A stretch of 64,000 nt of DNA from Dryococelus australis (Eukaryota; Arthropoda; Insecta; Phasmatodea; Phasmatidae). Shown here one piece after another: positions 47,543-59,442 of this stretch. The notes beneath the pieces were generated by a model that had not been told where the DNA came from, did not search any database, and worked only from the letters and a program-made list of their open reading frames with translations. The stretch covers positions 310,348,166 through 310,412,165 of the forward strand of contig CM057009.1 of assembly GCA_029891345.1 (NCBI GenBank). The letters are read 5' to 3'. The translations under genes were made by a program, and so were the position numbers. Within the stretch, counting starts at the first letter, position 1. Each line of letters opens with the position of its first letter.

Positions 47543-48525
47543 TCAAAAGTTGAGAACATCCTGAGGTAATACCACCAAAATGTGTGTAAATTGGCATCAG
47601 AAAGGGGGTGCGGTGAGTAGGATATGGCAGATATATGGGTACGAAAACAGTTGAGAAGAGTATTGTACATGTCATGTATGGAGTCTATAGATTAAATGGT
47701 TCGTTGATGGCAAAGTAGATTATACTTTATGTTAATTTAGTGGCCAACTAGGGTACTGTGGATGCTAGCTATGACACATATTTCTTAAAATTGTTCAGGT
47801 ATAGTAAAAACCAATTTGAATGAAGCGAAGTTAGGTATAGGACGAACACATGATGGAAATGTCAATTATCAAGTAGTTTGGGGTACAGCCAAGTATGGAG
47901 ATTCTATCTTAAATATATTGAGAAATGGTAAAAGGACATGTGAAAGGAGATGATAGAAGGAGACTGGGTATAATCGCAGTGCAAACAGAGTAGGTCAGGT
48001 AGGTTGTGGTTTATGACAAGTATAAAACCCATATCCTAAATATTAAAGGTACTTGTAAAAGAGGATGGTAGTAAGAGTTTTAAAGATTATAGGTGTTATT
48101 TTGTTATAGCTACACAGATGTAGTTATTCAGGTATAATATTTTTAATGATGCTTGAGATGTGTTGTGGTTATTATGCAAGCATAAAAATTTGTTTGTTGT
48201 ACATGAATTTAAATAAAATATATATTTTTCCTGAATTAAAAAAAATTCCATTTATATTATTAGAATTTTCCTTTCTCTATAAGATGTTATATCTAAGAAT
48301 ATTAGGTACCGAATGCCTGTAATTTATTCTAGGATAGAAAAAATATAACATTCAGTATGTAACCCAAATTTTTTGGAATGTTTCAGTGAGTGTGAGGTGA
48401 GAAAATACCTGAGGAATGTATTATTTTTGCGTCCTTTGGTAATTTGGGGAGAATGAACAAGTGTTACTGGGGGACTACGTAGTATCGTAAAATAATGCCC
48501 ATGTTGTTTTGATATGTCTCTAAGA

Positions 48526-48548
48526 GGGGGAGATGTGGCAGGAATTCA
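48526..48548 (+). other. Polypurine tract and possible LTR start
   Basis: AAGAGGGGGAGATGTGGCAG looks like a retroelement polypurine tract followed by TG. No matching second LTR, pol sequence or LTR end was recognised, so this is tentative. Confidence 0.2.
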
Positions 48549-49176
48549 TTTGGAAGGACATGAATACAACTCCCGACAAAGAGAGGCCTTAAAAAACGAG
48601 TACATGTAGAACATGGGTAGTTGGGCTAAAGAATTGCAAAAAATATTGTAATATTACTGTGGTACAGCTGGTTTTGACGACTTAGGGTAGTACATATTGA
48701 AATATTAAGTATACACTAGTTAATTATAATGCGAAAAATTAAGGTAATTTTGCGTTCATTTGGGAATGTTTTACCGACTTCGGAATATACTGTGAATTAT
48801 AAAATTTCAGTTTAAATTATGTTAATTACTGTAGTGGTTTAGCATATGTTAATTGTAATCTTGTTCATATTAGATTTTATGGTTGCAGCAATTTCTCTAT
48901 GTTAATTTAACTATTAGGGTGCTAATGTGTAAAATGCTTCGTTTAATAGGGTTCCTTTTACTGTAAGATATTAAGTAATAATTTTTCGTTTTACTTTCTT
49001 CAATCTGAACAGGTCGAAATTTTTGGCAGTAAAGAAAACTAAGAGAAAAACCTGCTACAGAGGTTCTTCAGAGCTGGCCTGGAATCCTGTAAGACATCTA
49101 GCGAACACAGGGAAAGTCTAGGTGAACCAATCTTATTCAAGCCAGGAGACCTTGACGAAATGGTGGGCCCATCTGT

Positions 49177-49617
49177 ATGGTGTCCTTTGGGCTGAGTAGT
49201 GTTCCCCTTGTAAGAGGGACAATTAATGATAATTCTCAGAATCTGTGCCAGTGGGCTTTGGGAAAGCCACTAAGTTGCGTGGGCAGGTACAAGACAGGGC
49301 CATATATGTTACTTTACATCTGTGGTGATATTGCACTGGACACCAAGTTGGAGGTAGTTGGTTTTGACTCCCAGTGGGAGGAAGTCACAAACAAAATTTT
49401 AACATGGAAAAAGCGGAGAAGAATACAATATCTCCCAATACTTAAATTAAAGGACGTTATCTCACTTTGTCGTTTAGATAATAAATTGAACAGAACGTTC
49501 TTCATTTGTAAATTCTGGATGCTTGTGACAAGGCTGGCAGCCTTGCAGAAATGTGTGTTTACTAGAGTTTTTCAGGTCAACAGTAAACTAAGTGGTGTAT
49601 TTGCTGCGAGCTGTTGA
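49177..49617 (+). CDS. Unassigned 146-residue ORF
   Basis: Starts with ATG and runs through VRGTINDNSQNLCQWALGKP and EEVTNKILTWKKRRRIQYLP to a TGA. There is no motif I recognise and no splice context. It lies in the lipocalin intron on the opposite strand. It may be repeat-derived or chance. Confidence 0.2.
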   Translation: MVSFGLSSVPLVRGTINDNSQNLCQWALGKPLSCVGRYKTGPYMLLYICGDIALDTKLEVVGFDSQWEEVTNKILTWKKRRRIQYLPILKLKDVISLCRLDNKLNRTFFICKFWMLVTRLAALQKCVFTRVFQVNSKLSGVFAASC

Positions 49618-50419
49618 GCTTCTATCTGATCATTAGAAAACAAAGTATAGATTAGATAAATTTTTCGGAAATTTCTCTGACTTCCTGGATTTGTGTAAAC
49701 ATTGATTCACAGAAATTCACAGGAAACTAAATAATTTTAGAGTTAAGTTTGACTTCGAAGAATTTTCCCCTAAGGTATATTTAATTTATGCTGTAGTGCC
49801 ATTTTGAAATAGAATAAAGTTCCAGTATCCAATACCTATTCTTGAAAGTGATTGTGGATATCCCGTATTAGGATAGCGAATTTATATTTACTATACCAGA
49901 AACCATTATTTAATTTTTTTTGTAAATTTATGTGTGGCCCCAATATAGAACAATGTGTTCGTTTTCAAGTTGTCTGTACCATGTTAGGATTTCCTTTCAT
50001 ATCGAAATTATGAACATTTCAGTTTATTGCAATAAATGGAAAATTTTTGTTTGTAAAGAAGGTGTATGTGTACGTGATTAGGGAATAGTCGATTTACAAA
50101 TTCATCGTTTTCAACTAACATATTATCTTTTTCATTTAGTAAAAATATTTATTTTACTGCTGTTTATTGTGGGGATGTATTTTTATAAAAATAGCAAATT
50201 GGTAAATGTATAATAACCTCTTTGGATAGCCAACTTTTACGTAAATAACGGTTAAGGCAAATATAAGAATTACTGGAACTAAGTCGTTTTCAATTGATGA
50301 TTGTTGATTACTATGTGAATGCAGTTTGAAATTCCGTCTGCTTTCTTTTCTGGCTGTTGGTATGTAGTTTCTGCGGAGGACTGTTGCAAATTAAATCTAA
50401 AAGTTTTGTTTTCTCAGTG

Positions 50420-50584
50420 ATGAGAAACACCATCACCATCATGGCCACACACAGGGCCAGCGTATCGACCACGATGCACAAAGGCACGCCATTTCACAGA
50501 CGCAATGATTAACGAAACACACGTCACAGTATATTCATTACTACCGTGGATACTCAGATTTATCACAACATCGTAACTTGCCCA
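50420..50584. other. Exon-like segment in the lipocalin intron
   Basis: On the plus strand it has a textbook acceptor (GTTTTGTTTTCTCAG) and donor (GCCCAG|GTAGGT), yet all three plus frames contain a stop. On the minus strand a 62-codon frame crosses it (SIHGSNEYTVTCVSLIIASV then KWRAFVHRGRYAGPVCGHDG) and ends in TGA, but its minus acceptor is weak. It could be a non-coding plus exon, a poison exon or a repeat piece. Confidence 0.3.
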
Positions 50585-51046
50585 GGTAGGTTTAAAAAAC
50601 ACGTCTACAAACGTGATGTAATTTGAAGAATTTTTCGGAGTAAGAATATTTTATGCTTCGTTTGGCAAAAAAGTAACACGTCATTATTATCATCAAATTA
50701 ATGGTTTAAGATGTTTTAGCAACACATTATGTTGAAAAATATATTTTCTAGACACGTAGACTAAGTAAGACATTTTATCTCTATTCACGTATTTGGCCAC
50801 ACTCATTCGTTTAGCACCTACAACATTTTCTTCCATAATGAAATACACAAATTTATGTCGTAACAAATAGCTTCGCACAAATGACTCACTCTGGCCAAAT
50901 ATTTACTCGCAAAGTTTGCGAAATCTGTTATCTAGCATTGGTTTGTCGTAGTTTTTCTATCATTTCTTCCAAGCACATGTAAACTTTAGCGAGTGTGTTA
51001 GCTGTTAATTGATGTCCCACGCACTCTTAAGTGGAGACCTACATAC

Positions 51047-51139
51047 CAAATTCTTCATCGCTGCCAGGCCTCTTGCCACTGACACAAACCACGCCGAAGT
51101 TGGAGTAGTCGGTATCGAGCGTGTACCACTTAATGGCAT
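51047..51139 (-). CDS. Lipocalin (apolipoprotein D-like), internal exon
   Basis: A 93-bp exon with acceptor CATTGTTTCAG and donor G|GTATGT, phase 1 at both ends. It reads AIKWYTLDTDYSNFGVVCVS then GKRPGSDEEF. The TDY..(F/Y) is the second conserved lipocalin motif, on the loop between barrel strands F and G. The Cys following (VVCVSG) corresponds to the 'VVYSC' position. Splicing to 46967 continues as EEF-E-MIMLMAR, as expected for strand G to the third motif. The family is secure; the exact member (apolipoprotein D, Lazarillo or crustacyanin type) is not. Upstream exons with the signal peptide and the 'G.WYE' motif were not found in the window. Confidence 0.85.
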
Positions 51140-52285
51140 CTGAAACAATGAGCACACAATGAGAGACGGTGGCATTGTAAATCTCGTTTAAGGGACAGAA
51201 ACATCCAAAAACGTCAGCACAGCGTACTCAACAGTCACGAAAATACATGATGGAAAATGGGGTACAAAACATAGTAGGGCGTATGACATAACGTTGTTAG
51301 TGAGGGAGCGGCAATTCCTTGAAAATTTGGAATTCTATAGAATTTATTTACAAAATGTTAGAAGCTACGTAAGATGAAATAAAAAATTCGTGGGTAGTGT
51401 TAGACTGATTTGATATCTATCATCTCTGAACATATGGTGCGTAACAACATCGCCCATAATTAAAAAAATAGGGGTTGGTATGTTATTAAACAACAAAAGA
51501 TTAAGTGGAAGAAATCACACATTTGTCAGCGCAGTCCCTGATTTCCGAAATCGTTAAATGTAGTTCCGTAAGTTTTGTACATATTTGTCTATAAAGGGGT
51601 TTTAAATTATTTTACTAACTCAGTAAAATTGTTGTAGGGATAGTAGGTGTGGTCAAATGCTGAAGTTTTGGGTCCTCATTGTCTCTCGTTTCTATTCTTA
51701 TTGGTTCTTCGTGATGAGAGGTGTCTTTAAGTAATTATTATATTATCCATTTCATGTACTAAAAATAGTTTAATGCCATTTTCCAGGTTTATTCACACAA
51801 AAATGATTTATGAATCAACTTAGAGATTACATACATTTTCCACAATTATGTAATATAGTTAGTGCACCATAATGTAAAGTTGAAAAATCAAGAGGATACA
51901 AGTACTTTTCTTTGGCGGGAACATTATTAAAGAGGCTGTTTAACAGAAACTCCTTAATGTAGAGAAGTAGTCTTTTTTGGACATTTTTAGAGTACCTAGA
52001 AGTGACGGCATCGTTTTAGTATAGCAGTAAATTAGGAAATGCATACATTTAGGGTGAAATTTTAAAACATACTGTGACACCAGAAAAACATTTGAAAATT
52101 TAACAAAGATACAATTTTGGGAAAAAAATATTAAAAAGAGAGACTTTATATTTAAATTATAATTTTATAACGAAAACAGAATAACCTTCAGATATTTGTA
52201 TAGAAATTTACTTCCACCAGCTTTGCCATATTTCCGAATTTATAAAAGGCCCGAAGTGTGCCCGTGCGTGCAGAACATACTGACG
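51140..52285. other. AT-rich stretch with a TATA-like site
   Basis: No exon recognised. A TTTATAAAAGGCCC TATA-like sequence on the plus strand lies at about 52236-52249, some 40 bp before the gypsy 3 insertion. Confidence 0.4.
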
Positions 52286-53551
52286 TGTGCTCGTGCCTCT
52301 CTCCTCCAGCCCGTTTGCCCGGCCATGCACATCTGCACCACTGCAGAATGCACCGCAATTCTACCAGGTTTGCTCGAAGTGCTAAGAGTGTAACAGTGCA
52401 ACGTGTGTAGGTTGTGCAAGCGGGGAGTGACATAGTGCAATAATGCGCAAGTTAGTGCTACAGAGTGCGACTTTAAAATAGGGCACTCCACGAAAGGGAA
52501 TAGTAGGTGACGCCACATGAACTCTGATGGGACTACAAAGACATCCCTATTAAAAATGATCAATGTTGTTGCTTTGTTCACATGTTTATTTTAAGAGGTG
52601 AAATATTTTCATTCCACATCTGTCGTCCTCATTTCATCCCATATAATGTGCAAGTGTTTCTATTTTTCTTAAAAGTATACAAAGTATTTTTATTCACCAT
52701 GCTAATTGTGTTTGTTGTTTTGTTAGTTTTAAGAGCAAGTCAGAAAAAAAAGTAGTTCCGGTGTGGCACACTAACCCGCCAGGGGAAGTTCTCGCGCCAC
52801 GGTATAATATTCAGTAGCATCTGAGACTCATGAGGACAAGGATGCATCACGTGCATGCTCCTGTGGCCCGCACCATTTTCACACCAATCACTTAGCTTGC
52901 AATAGTCTTTATTCATTAATCGGAACCTTTTGACTTTTCATCACCGGAGGAACCTGCCCTCCTCCTCTAGAATTTGAATGGCCTAGGGGAGCATAATATT
53001 TCACTTTAAACCATTTTTATGATTTTGCGCCTTTTATAACGGATAACCTTGCCGGCGGGCCAAGCCGGGTGATTGAATGTAATGTTTGTTCCAGCAGAGG
53101 AGAATTAATGTAATTTCACGGAAAATGTATGTGTGATGGAATCTACATGTTAATTTCAGTGTAACACCATAGGGCATGTCTGGGTATGTGCCCTTAAAAT
53201 CCCGCCAACCAGTAACAGTATTTCCATCAAGTGATTTATTGTGTGCTTAGTCAATTTCACTACATGTATGCAGCAGTAAATCAGTTAATGTAAGGAATGT
53301 GGGCCAGCCTGTAATAGGCCCTCCATTTAGAAAACCTATCACTCAACTTTTAATAATTCCTATGAACGGTACTCCAGCAACGAAGGAAGATTACATACAG
53401 AAGATTGGCCTACGATCCAAAGATCTTCAAGATTCAACAGCTCTACCTCAAAACTATTGATATCGCGCTGGAGATGTCTGGTGCCTCCCAGGTAACAGTA
53501 TTTCCAAATATTCCTAAACTCAGCCTACACCGCCCCTAAAATCTATTTTCA
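52286..53551 (+). repeat. Gypsy 3 5' LTR
   Basis: Matches 59443-60709 along its length, including AAGAGCAAGT, GCCAGGGGAAGTTCTCGCGC, GGGAGCATAATATTTCACTT and GAGGAGAATTAATGTAATTT. It runs TG...CA. The nearest TGG that could start a primer-binding site (TGGCGTCAAAATGG, 53571) is about 20 bases inside, unusually far. Confidence 0.9.
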
Positions 53552-54261
53552 CCATTCATCACCCCACACATGGCGTCAAAATGGCACCCGATATGGTGCA
53601 AAATTTTCCTTCATGAGCCACCTGAACCAAAAACAAATTGCCAACATTTTCAGTCAAAAATTTTTTCCATCATAATTTTCCTATCCAACTTTCCAGCAAT
53701 ATTTCCTCCCCAACTATGTCGGGAACATCAAGGACAGCTGCGACGGACAAGCACAAGTGCTACGACGCCTTCCAAAATTTCAAGCAGCTGCCTGGAAAAC
53801 AAGCCATGTGGCATGGCGGAGAAAGCGTGCCAAAGCATCTGGTTTGCCACCATTGAACCAGCAAAGGCCAACATGTGCAGGAGAGTGACCATATTGGGTG
53901 GCAAGGTAATGTCAACCACTCACCACCTCCTCAGCGTGGGACAAAGTGATGGGTGCATTCCAGCACCCCCTTCCAACTCTCCACACTGGACCAGCTGGTG
54001 CACTGGCACCATTGTGCCTTCAATCTCTATGCCCCATTCCACAGGATGTTGTGGCAAAATACGAGCTTAGAACTCAGCACTGTCACTGCGAGTGAAAGCC
54101 TAGCCTTTCTCTCAATCACGTCGTGGTCAACAGCGAGTGGAAGGACAGTGAAAGAGAGATGGAATACCCCAATTTAAACAAACCTCTACAAACTTCAGAC
54201 AACAATAAATCAGAAACATCTTATTTTTTCAAATTGTCACCAAACAAACTGGTGTAGCACT

Positions 54262-54708
54262 TTGTTGTGTACAGGTAAAGGGGCAATTATGCTTTGTTGC
54301 ACCATTTGTCAACTGTCCTATCATAGTGAATGCCTAAACAGAAACGAAATCGCCACCCTAACGAGACTGACATTTACATGTCAACAGTACAGTGCAAATG
54401 AAAATCCACAAAACACACATCAAAATTGGCACGATTTTCTTACATGATGTGACCAACAAGTGACTGGCTGTAGCAAAGCAAACTGTCAGGGAGGCGAGGG
54501 CAGTGACACCACGCAATGTCGTATTTGTGGAGCGAGAGTACATGAGCGATGTCTGAATAGCAGCAAGAGACTGGCGGCCCGAGGAAGAGGATTCAAGTGC
54601 CACAACTACACAGCTGTGGCCGATGTAAACAAACCACTGTCACATGACCACAGTGTGCACATGGCGCATGTCAACAAAACCACGCTGCAAACTCATTCAA
54701 CACTGTAA
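54262..54708 (+). pseudogene. Two PHD-like zinc fingers in gypsy 3
   Basis: Two frames divided by a stop carry similar Cys/His patterns. The first has MLCCTICQLSYHSECLNR and, after 12 residues, TFTCQQY. The second has CSKANCQGGEGSD, then CRICGARVHERCLN and, 12 residues on, GFKCHNY. C..C followed by H..C and a final C..C spaced like this is PHD-type. In both, the last Cys is Tyr (codon TAC). They sit between the 5' LTR and the gag domain, an unusual place for PHD modules. Because both frames are broken, function cannot be assumed. Confidence 0.5.
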
Positions 54709-54979
54709 CATCCTACCTTGTCCACCGTGATTCTCTCGTTCTTACCATTTGCTCCCTACTTCCCACAAGTGCAGGCCTTGTATCTGACACCATTGTTTCC
54801 ACCCACCAATAATGCCAACATTCACCATGCCCCACCCTTCTGTCCAACTCGTGATACCATTCTCACCAGGCAGTTATGGAACCGCAGCTACCAGCAAACA
54901 GCAGCAAGAGGGTGAAAGGTAACTAGAAACCATTGCCCCCACGAAACCCAACCGCCAAGACCGACCACTACCACCATAC

Positions 54980-55381
54980 TTGCAAAATTTCAAACGTTGC
55001 CAAAATTTGCTGGGATATCCAACAAAGATCCAGTCGACTTTTGACAGTAACTGCATATCACGTTTGAAGAGGTATGGCATATATGAAAAGGAGTGGGCCA
55101 GCTTTGTCAGAGCACAACTCCACAGAGAAGCACACTCTTGGTGGCAATCAAGAAACCATTTTGGATTGCGATGGAATGAATTTCTCCAGTCATTCCAGTG
55201 TCGCTTCGGAGGAGCTTTCATATCACTCCAGGCACATAGAAAATTCACACTGGAGGAACAGCAGTTGAATGAGTCCTTGAAAGCATTCATAACGTGGAAA
55301 ATTTATCTAGTTCACAGATTCCACCCACACCTGTCTGAACAAGAGTTTCTAGAGGTAGTAGTTGAGACTGCACGTCCCTAA
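54980..55381 (+). pseudogene. Gypsy 3 Gag capsid-like domain
   Basis: 133 residues. FVRAQLHREAHSWWQSR, WNEFLQSFQCRFG, LNESLKAFITWKIYLVHRFH and LSEQEFLEVVV follow the retrotransposon Gag pattern ('L.G.A..W......W..F...F...F'; helical). The Gag capsid domain forms the particle. The frame ends early at 55381, and no CCHC knuckle is intact downstream. Confidence 0.65.
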
Positions 55382-55888
55382 TTTCATGCAGCATTGTCAC
55401 TGCTGTTAAATGGTACATTGGGAGAACTCATGTACACTGCAATCGTTCTCGAGCACAACCTGTGCCAACCACAATGCGATCCAGGTGCTGCATGAAGGTG
55501 TTACAAGCATTCAAGTGGAAATGGTCGAAATGTTTGGAATTTTGATCACTTTCACTTGTATTCTGTCATTTCCGAACACCAGGACAAAAACACTAATAAA
55601 AAAGTCAGGATCCACGAATTATCAAAACAGGGATAATAATAAGCAGAAAGAAAACAGTGATATGACGAGTGCGGGAAAGAAAAGTCACAAGTAGGATAAA
55701 AGTCAACCGTCACTTTGACTGTACTGGTACCATGATGGTGAAGTGTATCATTGACACAGCCAATGTCCTAATAACCCGAATCTGGATCGCACCTAGGAAA
55801 ACCCAAACAGTCAGCAAGGAAACAGGAAGCAGGGGTAAGAAGGCCAGATGCTCCCGACACCCCAGTCCTGCCACAACAACCATAGGAA

Positions 55889-56206
55889 TTGACACAACAA
55901 CAAGCCCTCATAAACCAATTTAGTACGAGAAAATCACAATTTATTCACATACTTATTACTGTCAATGGTCAAAGTTGTCATGCGCTGATTGACACTGCAG
56001 CTTCACACAATTTTCTACAACCCCATTTTGTAAATGCTAACAATGTTACACCTACTAACCATGCGATTAGGCTAGCCACTAACCAACACAGTAGCACAAC
56101 ACTAGGGCAGGCAATGGCAACCGTAAGAGTGTGGTATATTGAGACCATGACATCAACCATAATTATGCTGGAAATCAGAGAGGACGTAATTCTTGGAGTG
56201 CCGTGA
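55889..56206 (+). pseudogene. Gypsy 3 aspartic protease
   Basis: 106 residues. ALIDTAASHNFLQPHFV holds the catalytic D-T-A (normally D-[ST]-G/A) with the following 'S.NF' typical of gypsy retropepsins, and EDVILGVP is the family's 'DVILG..WL' block, cut by a stop after VP. The active-site triad is conserved, but the end of the domain is lost. Confidence 0.8.
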
Positions 56207-56380
56207 TTAATGGAACAGAACACTATCACCGAGCCCGCAGCGTGTCGAATATATTTTGGCGCGAAAGAGCGGATCATGGTGTATAATCTAGACCGGCGCC
56301 CAGTTGATAACCTGCCCACTATATCCTTAGAGGAAATCGATAACGACATGCTGCTCAAACACCAGGCAGCTTTCCAGTGA

Positions 56381-57110
56381 TTGTTAAATGAACATAGACA
56401 CATTTATTTCGCGTATGATGCCTTGCGTTGCACGGCAGTTGCAGAACACAAGATCCCATTAATGGAAGAAGGGCCTATATGTACACCTCCACGTAGCTAT
56501 CTGCCACACCAAGCACACATTATTCGGCAGCAAGTTCAGGAAATGTTGAATGATGGTGTAATTGAACCGACTGATAGCCAGTTCAACTCGGCAATTATGC
56601 TAGCACCAAGATGGATTTTACCTAGAGATTCGGTGTGGATTTCAGGCAGATCAATCAGGTGACACATAGTGCACTCCTGTCATACATGAGTGTGAAAGAC
56701 GTGCTTAGCTCGCTAGGCCAAGCAAAAATTCTGACCTCGCTCGACCTGGAAAGCGGGTAACTGGCAAGTCCTTGTTAAATTAGAAGACCAAGAGAATACA
56801 TACATGGGAGATGATTCCAATTTTACGCAATTACGTTCGGACTTAAGTGTGAACACGCCTCCTACCAGGCGATAATGGTCCAAGAACTAGATGACCTCAT
56901 TGGCGACTACACGCTCGCATACCTGGATGATGTGTAAGTGTGGTCAACCAGTTGGGAAGATCATCTGTACCAACTGTCAGTTGTGTTAGAGAGGTTCGCC
57001 ATAAATGGCTTGACATGCACAATGGGAAAATATCACTTGGGGAAAACCAGCTTTGATTTCCTTGGCCATGTCGTGGACGATGTGGGAAATAAACCAAATC
57101 CATAACCGCT
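56381..57110 (+). pseudogene. Gypsy 3 reverse transcriptase, several frames
   Basis: The first frame has HKIPLMEEGPICTPPRSYLP, then IIRQQVQEMLNDGVIEPTDS, the start of the RT fingers. After frame changes come VDFRQINQV, ILTSLDLESG (first catalytic Asp) and YLDDV (56920-56934), the active-site box, immediately followed by TAA. HLGKTSFDFLGHVVDD marks the thumb. Catalytic residues are recognisable, but at least three frame changes or stops kill it. Confidence 0.8.
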
Positions 57111-57720
57111 GAGACTGATTAAGGAATACCCACTGCCGCACACACTGAAACAACTCAGGGAATTTTTCGGGCTAATCTACCAACTTCGAGAACATGTTGA
57201 GAATTTCGCCATCATTACAGCACCACTGATGGATTTGGTATCGCCACAAATGCATTTTCAATGGACCAGTGACACTGAAAAATCATTCGCAGATATCAAG
57301 CAAAAATTAAGGTTGCGCCTGACCCTAGCCAGCATTTATACCTGCAAACTGATACCAGTCAGGAAGGCATAGGGGCCATATTGTACCACTGTGACGACAA
57401 TGGAGCCCGCCACATTATTGATTTTGCCAGCACCTAACTCGGCCCCACAGAGCGGCGATACTATGTGAACGAGCAGTAATATTTAGCTGTCGTCTGGGCT
57501 ATTAAGCAGTACAGGGCTTATCTGGAGTACCAGAGGTTCACACTACAGTCTGACAATCGGTGCCTAGTGTGATTGCACATCATGCGTGAGGCGAGAAGTT
57601 AACTAACCAGTTGGCCACTACTTCTCCAGGCCTTCGATTTCATTGTAGAACACACACCAGGAAAATAAAATCGTCTGGTAAATGCCCTGTCGTGCTCTCC
57701 TAGCGCTGATGTCAAAGTAC
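57110..57720 (+). pseudogene. Gypsy 3 RNase H region
   Basis: LKQLREFFGLIYQLREHVEN, ITAPLMDLVS and HFQWTSDTEKSFADIKQKL form the RT connection. Then come LYLQTDTSQEGIGAILY, with the RNase H catalytic Asp, IIDFAST, LAVVWAIKQYRAYLE and FDFIVEHTPGK. Stops at several places. Confidence 0.75.
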
Positions 57721-57899
57721 AAGATGATGCGAGTGGGACGAAATAATGCCACCGGTCACGCAAGAGCCATTCCAGGAAGCGAATGTACAACAAATGGTTA
57801 TTGTAAAGAATAATGTCCTGATTAGTGAACTGTGCTGAGAAGTAGAGCAGGTGCAGCTAGGATGTGTACTCATGCAGGCAAAGAACATGTGTGCCCCAG

Positions 57900-58945
57900 A
57901 ATGCGAGAAAGAAAGTGTTATCTTACACATATAGCAGTAACAAAGCAGGACACGAAGGAACTGACCAGATCATTCGCAACATAAGGGAACATTTTTGGGC
58001 CTGACCTTACCAAGCACACACACCAGCGTGTGCAAAAGTGTACTAAATGTAACTTGTTCATTGCAAGGCATGCAGATGGAATGCAACAGCAACAGCCATG
58101 ACTACCACAGAAACCATTTGAACCTGTTTGTCTGGACCTTATTGGGCTGTACCGCAGAACAGCAGGGAGAAACGCATTGTAATTGTGGTCGCAGATAACT
58201 TTTCAAAATGGGTGGAAGCATACCCGGCAAGCAACGCACACACAGCAAACATAGCACGAGTATAGAGAGAGGATTTTTCTTGTAGGTGAGGGTACACTGA
58301 TCTCTCTTTACGGATAATGGGACCCACTTTATGGGGGGAAAGTGGCGGGAGTTGTGTACCCTGTGGGGGAAGGCACCTCAAGATGGAAATTTACCATCCA
58401 TGTTCGGATACCACGGAGTGCAACATTCAAGAGCTCAAGTTCAAATGCGGCACTATGTGGGCGACCAGCACACCATGTGGGTTGACCACATTCCCTCCAC
58501 TTTGTTAACCCTTCGCTGACATGTCAACACCACCACTCGCAAAAACCTCCCGACATACTGTTGGGACACTACCTGCACCTGTCAGCATCAGGCAAAGCCA
58601 ACCGCCTGCAGGTGGGGACAGCAGTGGCCCAGCCAACACCGACACTCGATGGAAAAGGCGATGTCAACGGCAATGCGAGATTGGCCGACATCAGGAGGCA
58701 TATGCTGCTAAGTGGCTCCCCGTCACCACATGGCCCCCATTGGCATTGCAGGAGGGGAGATGGTGAACATGCACACTCACATGCAGTCCGCTGCCAACAG
58801 AGACTTCTGTGCGAGCTTTGCGAGAAAATGGACTGGGCCGCACAGTGTCATTACAACCTGCAGATGCCGCAATGGCAATCGTCGTGGTGCCATCAACATC
58901 AGAGGCATCCATCTCTTCAATGTCGCCCGCACCAGGTGACACCCA
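57900..58945 (+). pseudogene. Gypsy 3 integrase
   Basis: Fragments in order: AGHEGTDQIIRNIREHFW (zinc-binding H..H region), a LDLIG block with the first catalytic Asp, ADNFSKWVEAYPASNA, then LFTDNGTHFMGGKWRELCTL (second Asp coded at 58313-58315). The Glu region follows at 58420-58450 (IQELKFKC in one frame, the usual 'ER.IQELK' site). KWTGPHSVI (58825-58850) and NIRGIHLFNVARTR are the C-terminal GPY/F module. Broken into several frames. Confidence 0.8.
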
Positions 58946-59442
58946 GATATCCCCTGCCTCAATGTCGACAGCATCAGGGTGATCACCAGGGATGTCCACA
59001 GCAAGCGAGAGGGTGGCCGCCCACAGCAGATAGGCAAAAGGGTGCCGTCGCCAGCTGGGGGGACACAACCACATGATCACTGCCCCTCGGACGTTGCCTG
59101 CCAAGGTTGCTCTCGGCAGCAACAGGGCCGACGAGACACCAGTGACAACAGGAGTGCAAGTAGTGATGGAGGCAGCAAGGGCAGTGAGTCGGCTGGCTCG
59201 TTCCGCCCCTGCTGGTCATGTTGGCAGCCACAGCTGCCCCGGGCGTGCTTCACGTGTAGGGGCCATACAGCACCCCACACCACAATAGACAGCATCGGCA
59301 GTAGCTCTAGCGACGTGCGGGCCAATCATGAGGTCCATATGCACTGTGGCCGTGGCAGTAATAGAGAAGGGAGTCCGTCTGCTGCTAGTAGCGGCACCCT
59401 GGCCGACAAATGGTCTTCAGCTGGAGGCAGGGGAATTTAACA
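58946..59442 (+). other. Gypsy 3 3' internal region
   Basis: A GC-rich stretch between the integrase end and the 3' LTR. Overlapping ORFs on both strands have biased, Ala/Gly/Arg-rich composition and no domain I know. It probably encodes a Pol tail or is untranslated. It ends in the polypurine tract at 59421-59440. Confidence 0.5.

Larger units (their letters stand above)
46968..51046 (-). other. Lipocalin intron, 4.1 kb
   Basis: Bounded by GTATGT (donor, minus) and TTGTTGCAG (acceptor, minus). Inside are a poly-T run (47519-47541), a polypurine-type motif at 48526, an unassigned ORF at 49177-49617 and the exon-like segment 50420-50584. A second small lipocalin exon in the intron is not needed by phase or by family alignment. 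Confidence 0.75.

Noticed and set aside
52188-52581. Minus-strand ORFs at 52188-52581 and 59385-59666 that are similar to each other
   Set aside because: Both lie in the two LTR copies of gypsy 3, antisense to the element; the similarity is LTR duplication, not a gene family.
58691-59325. Overlapping minus-strand ORFs of 82-143 residues
   Set aside because: Shadows of the GC-rich 3' internal region of gypsy 3, with no motif.
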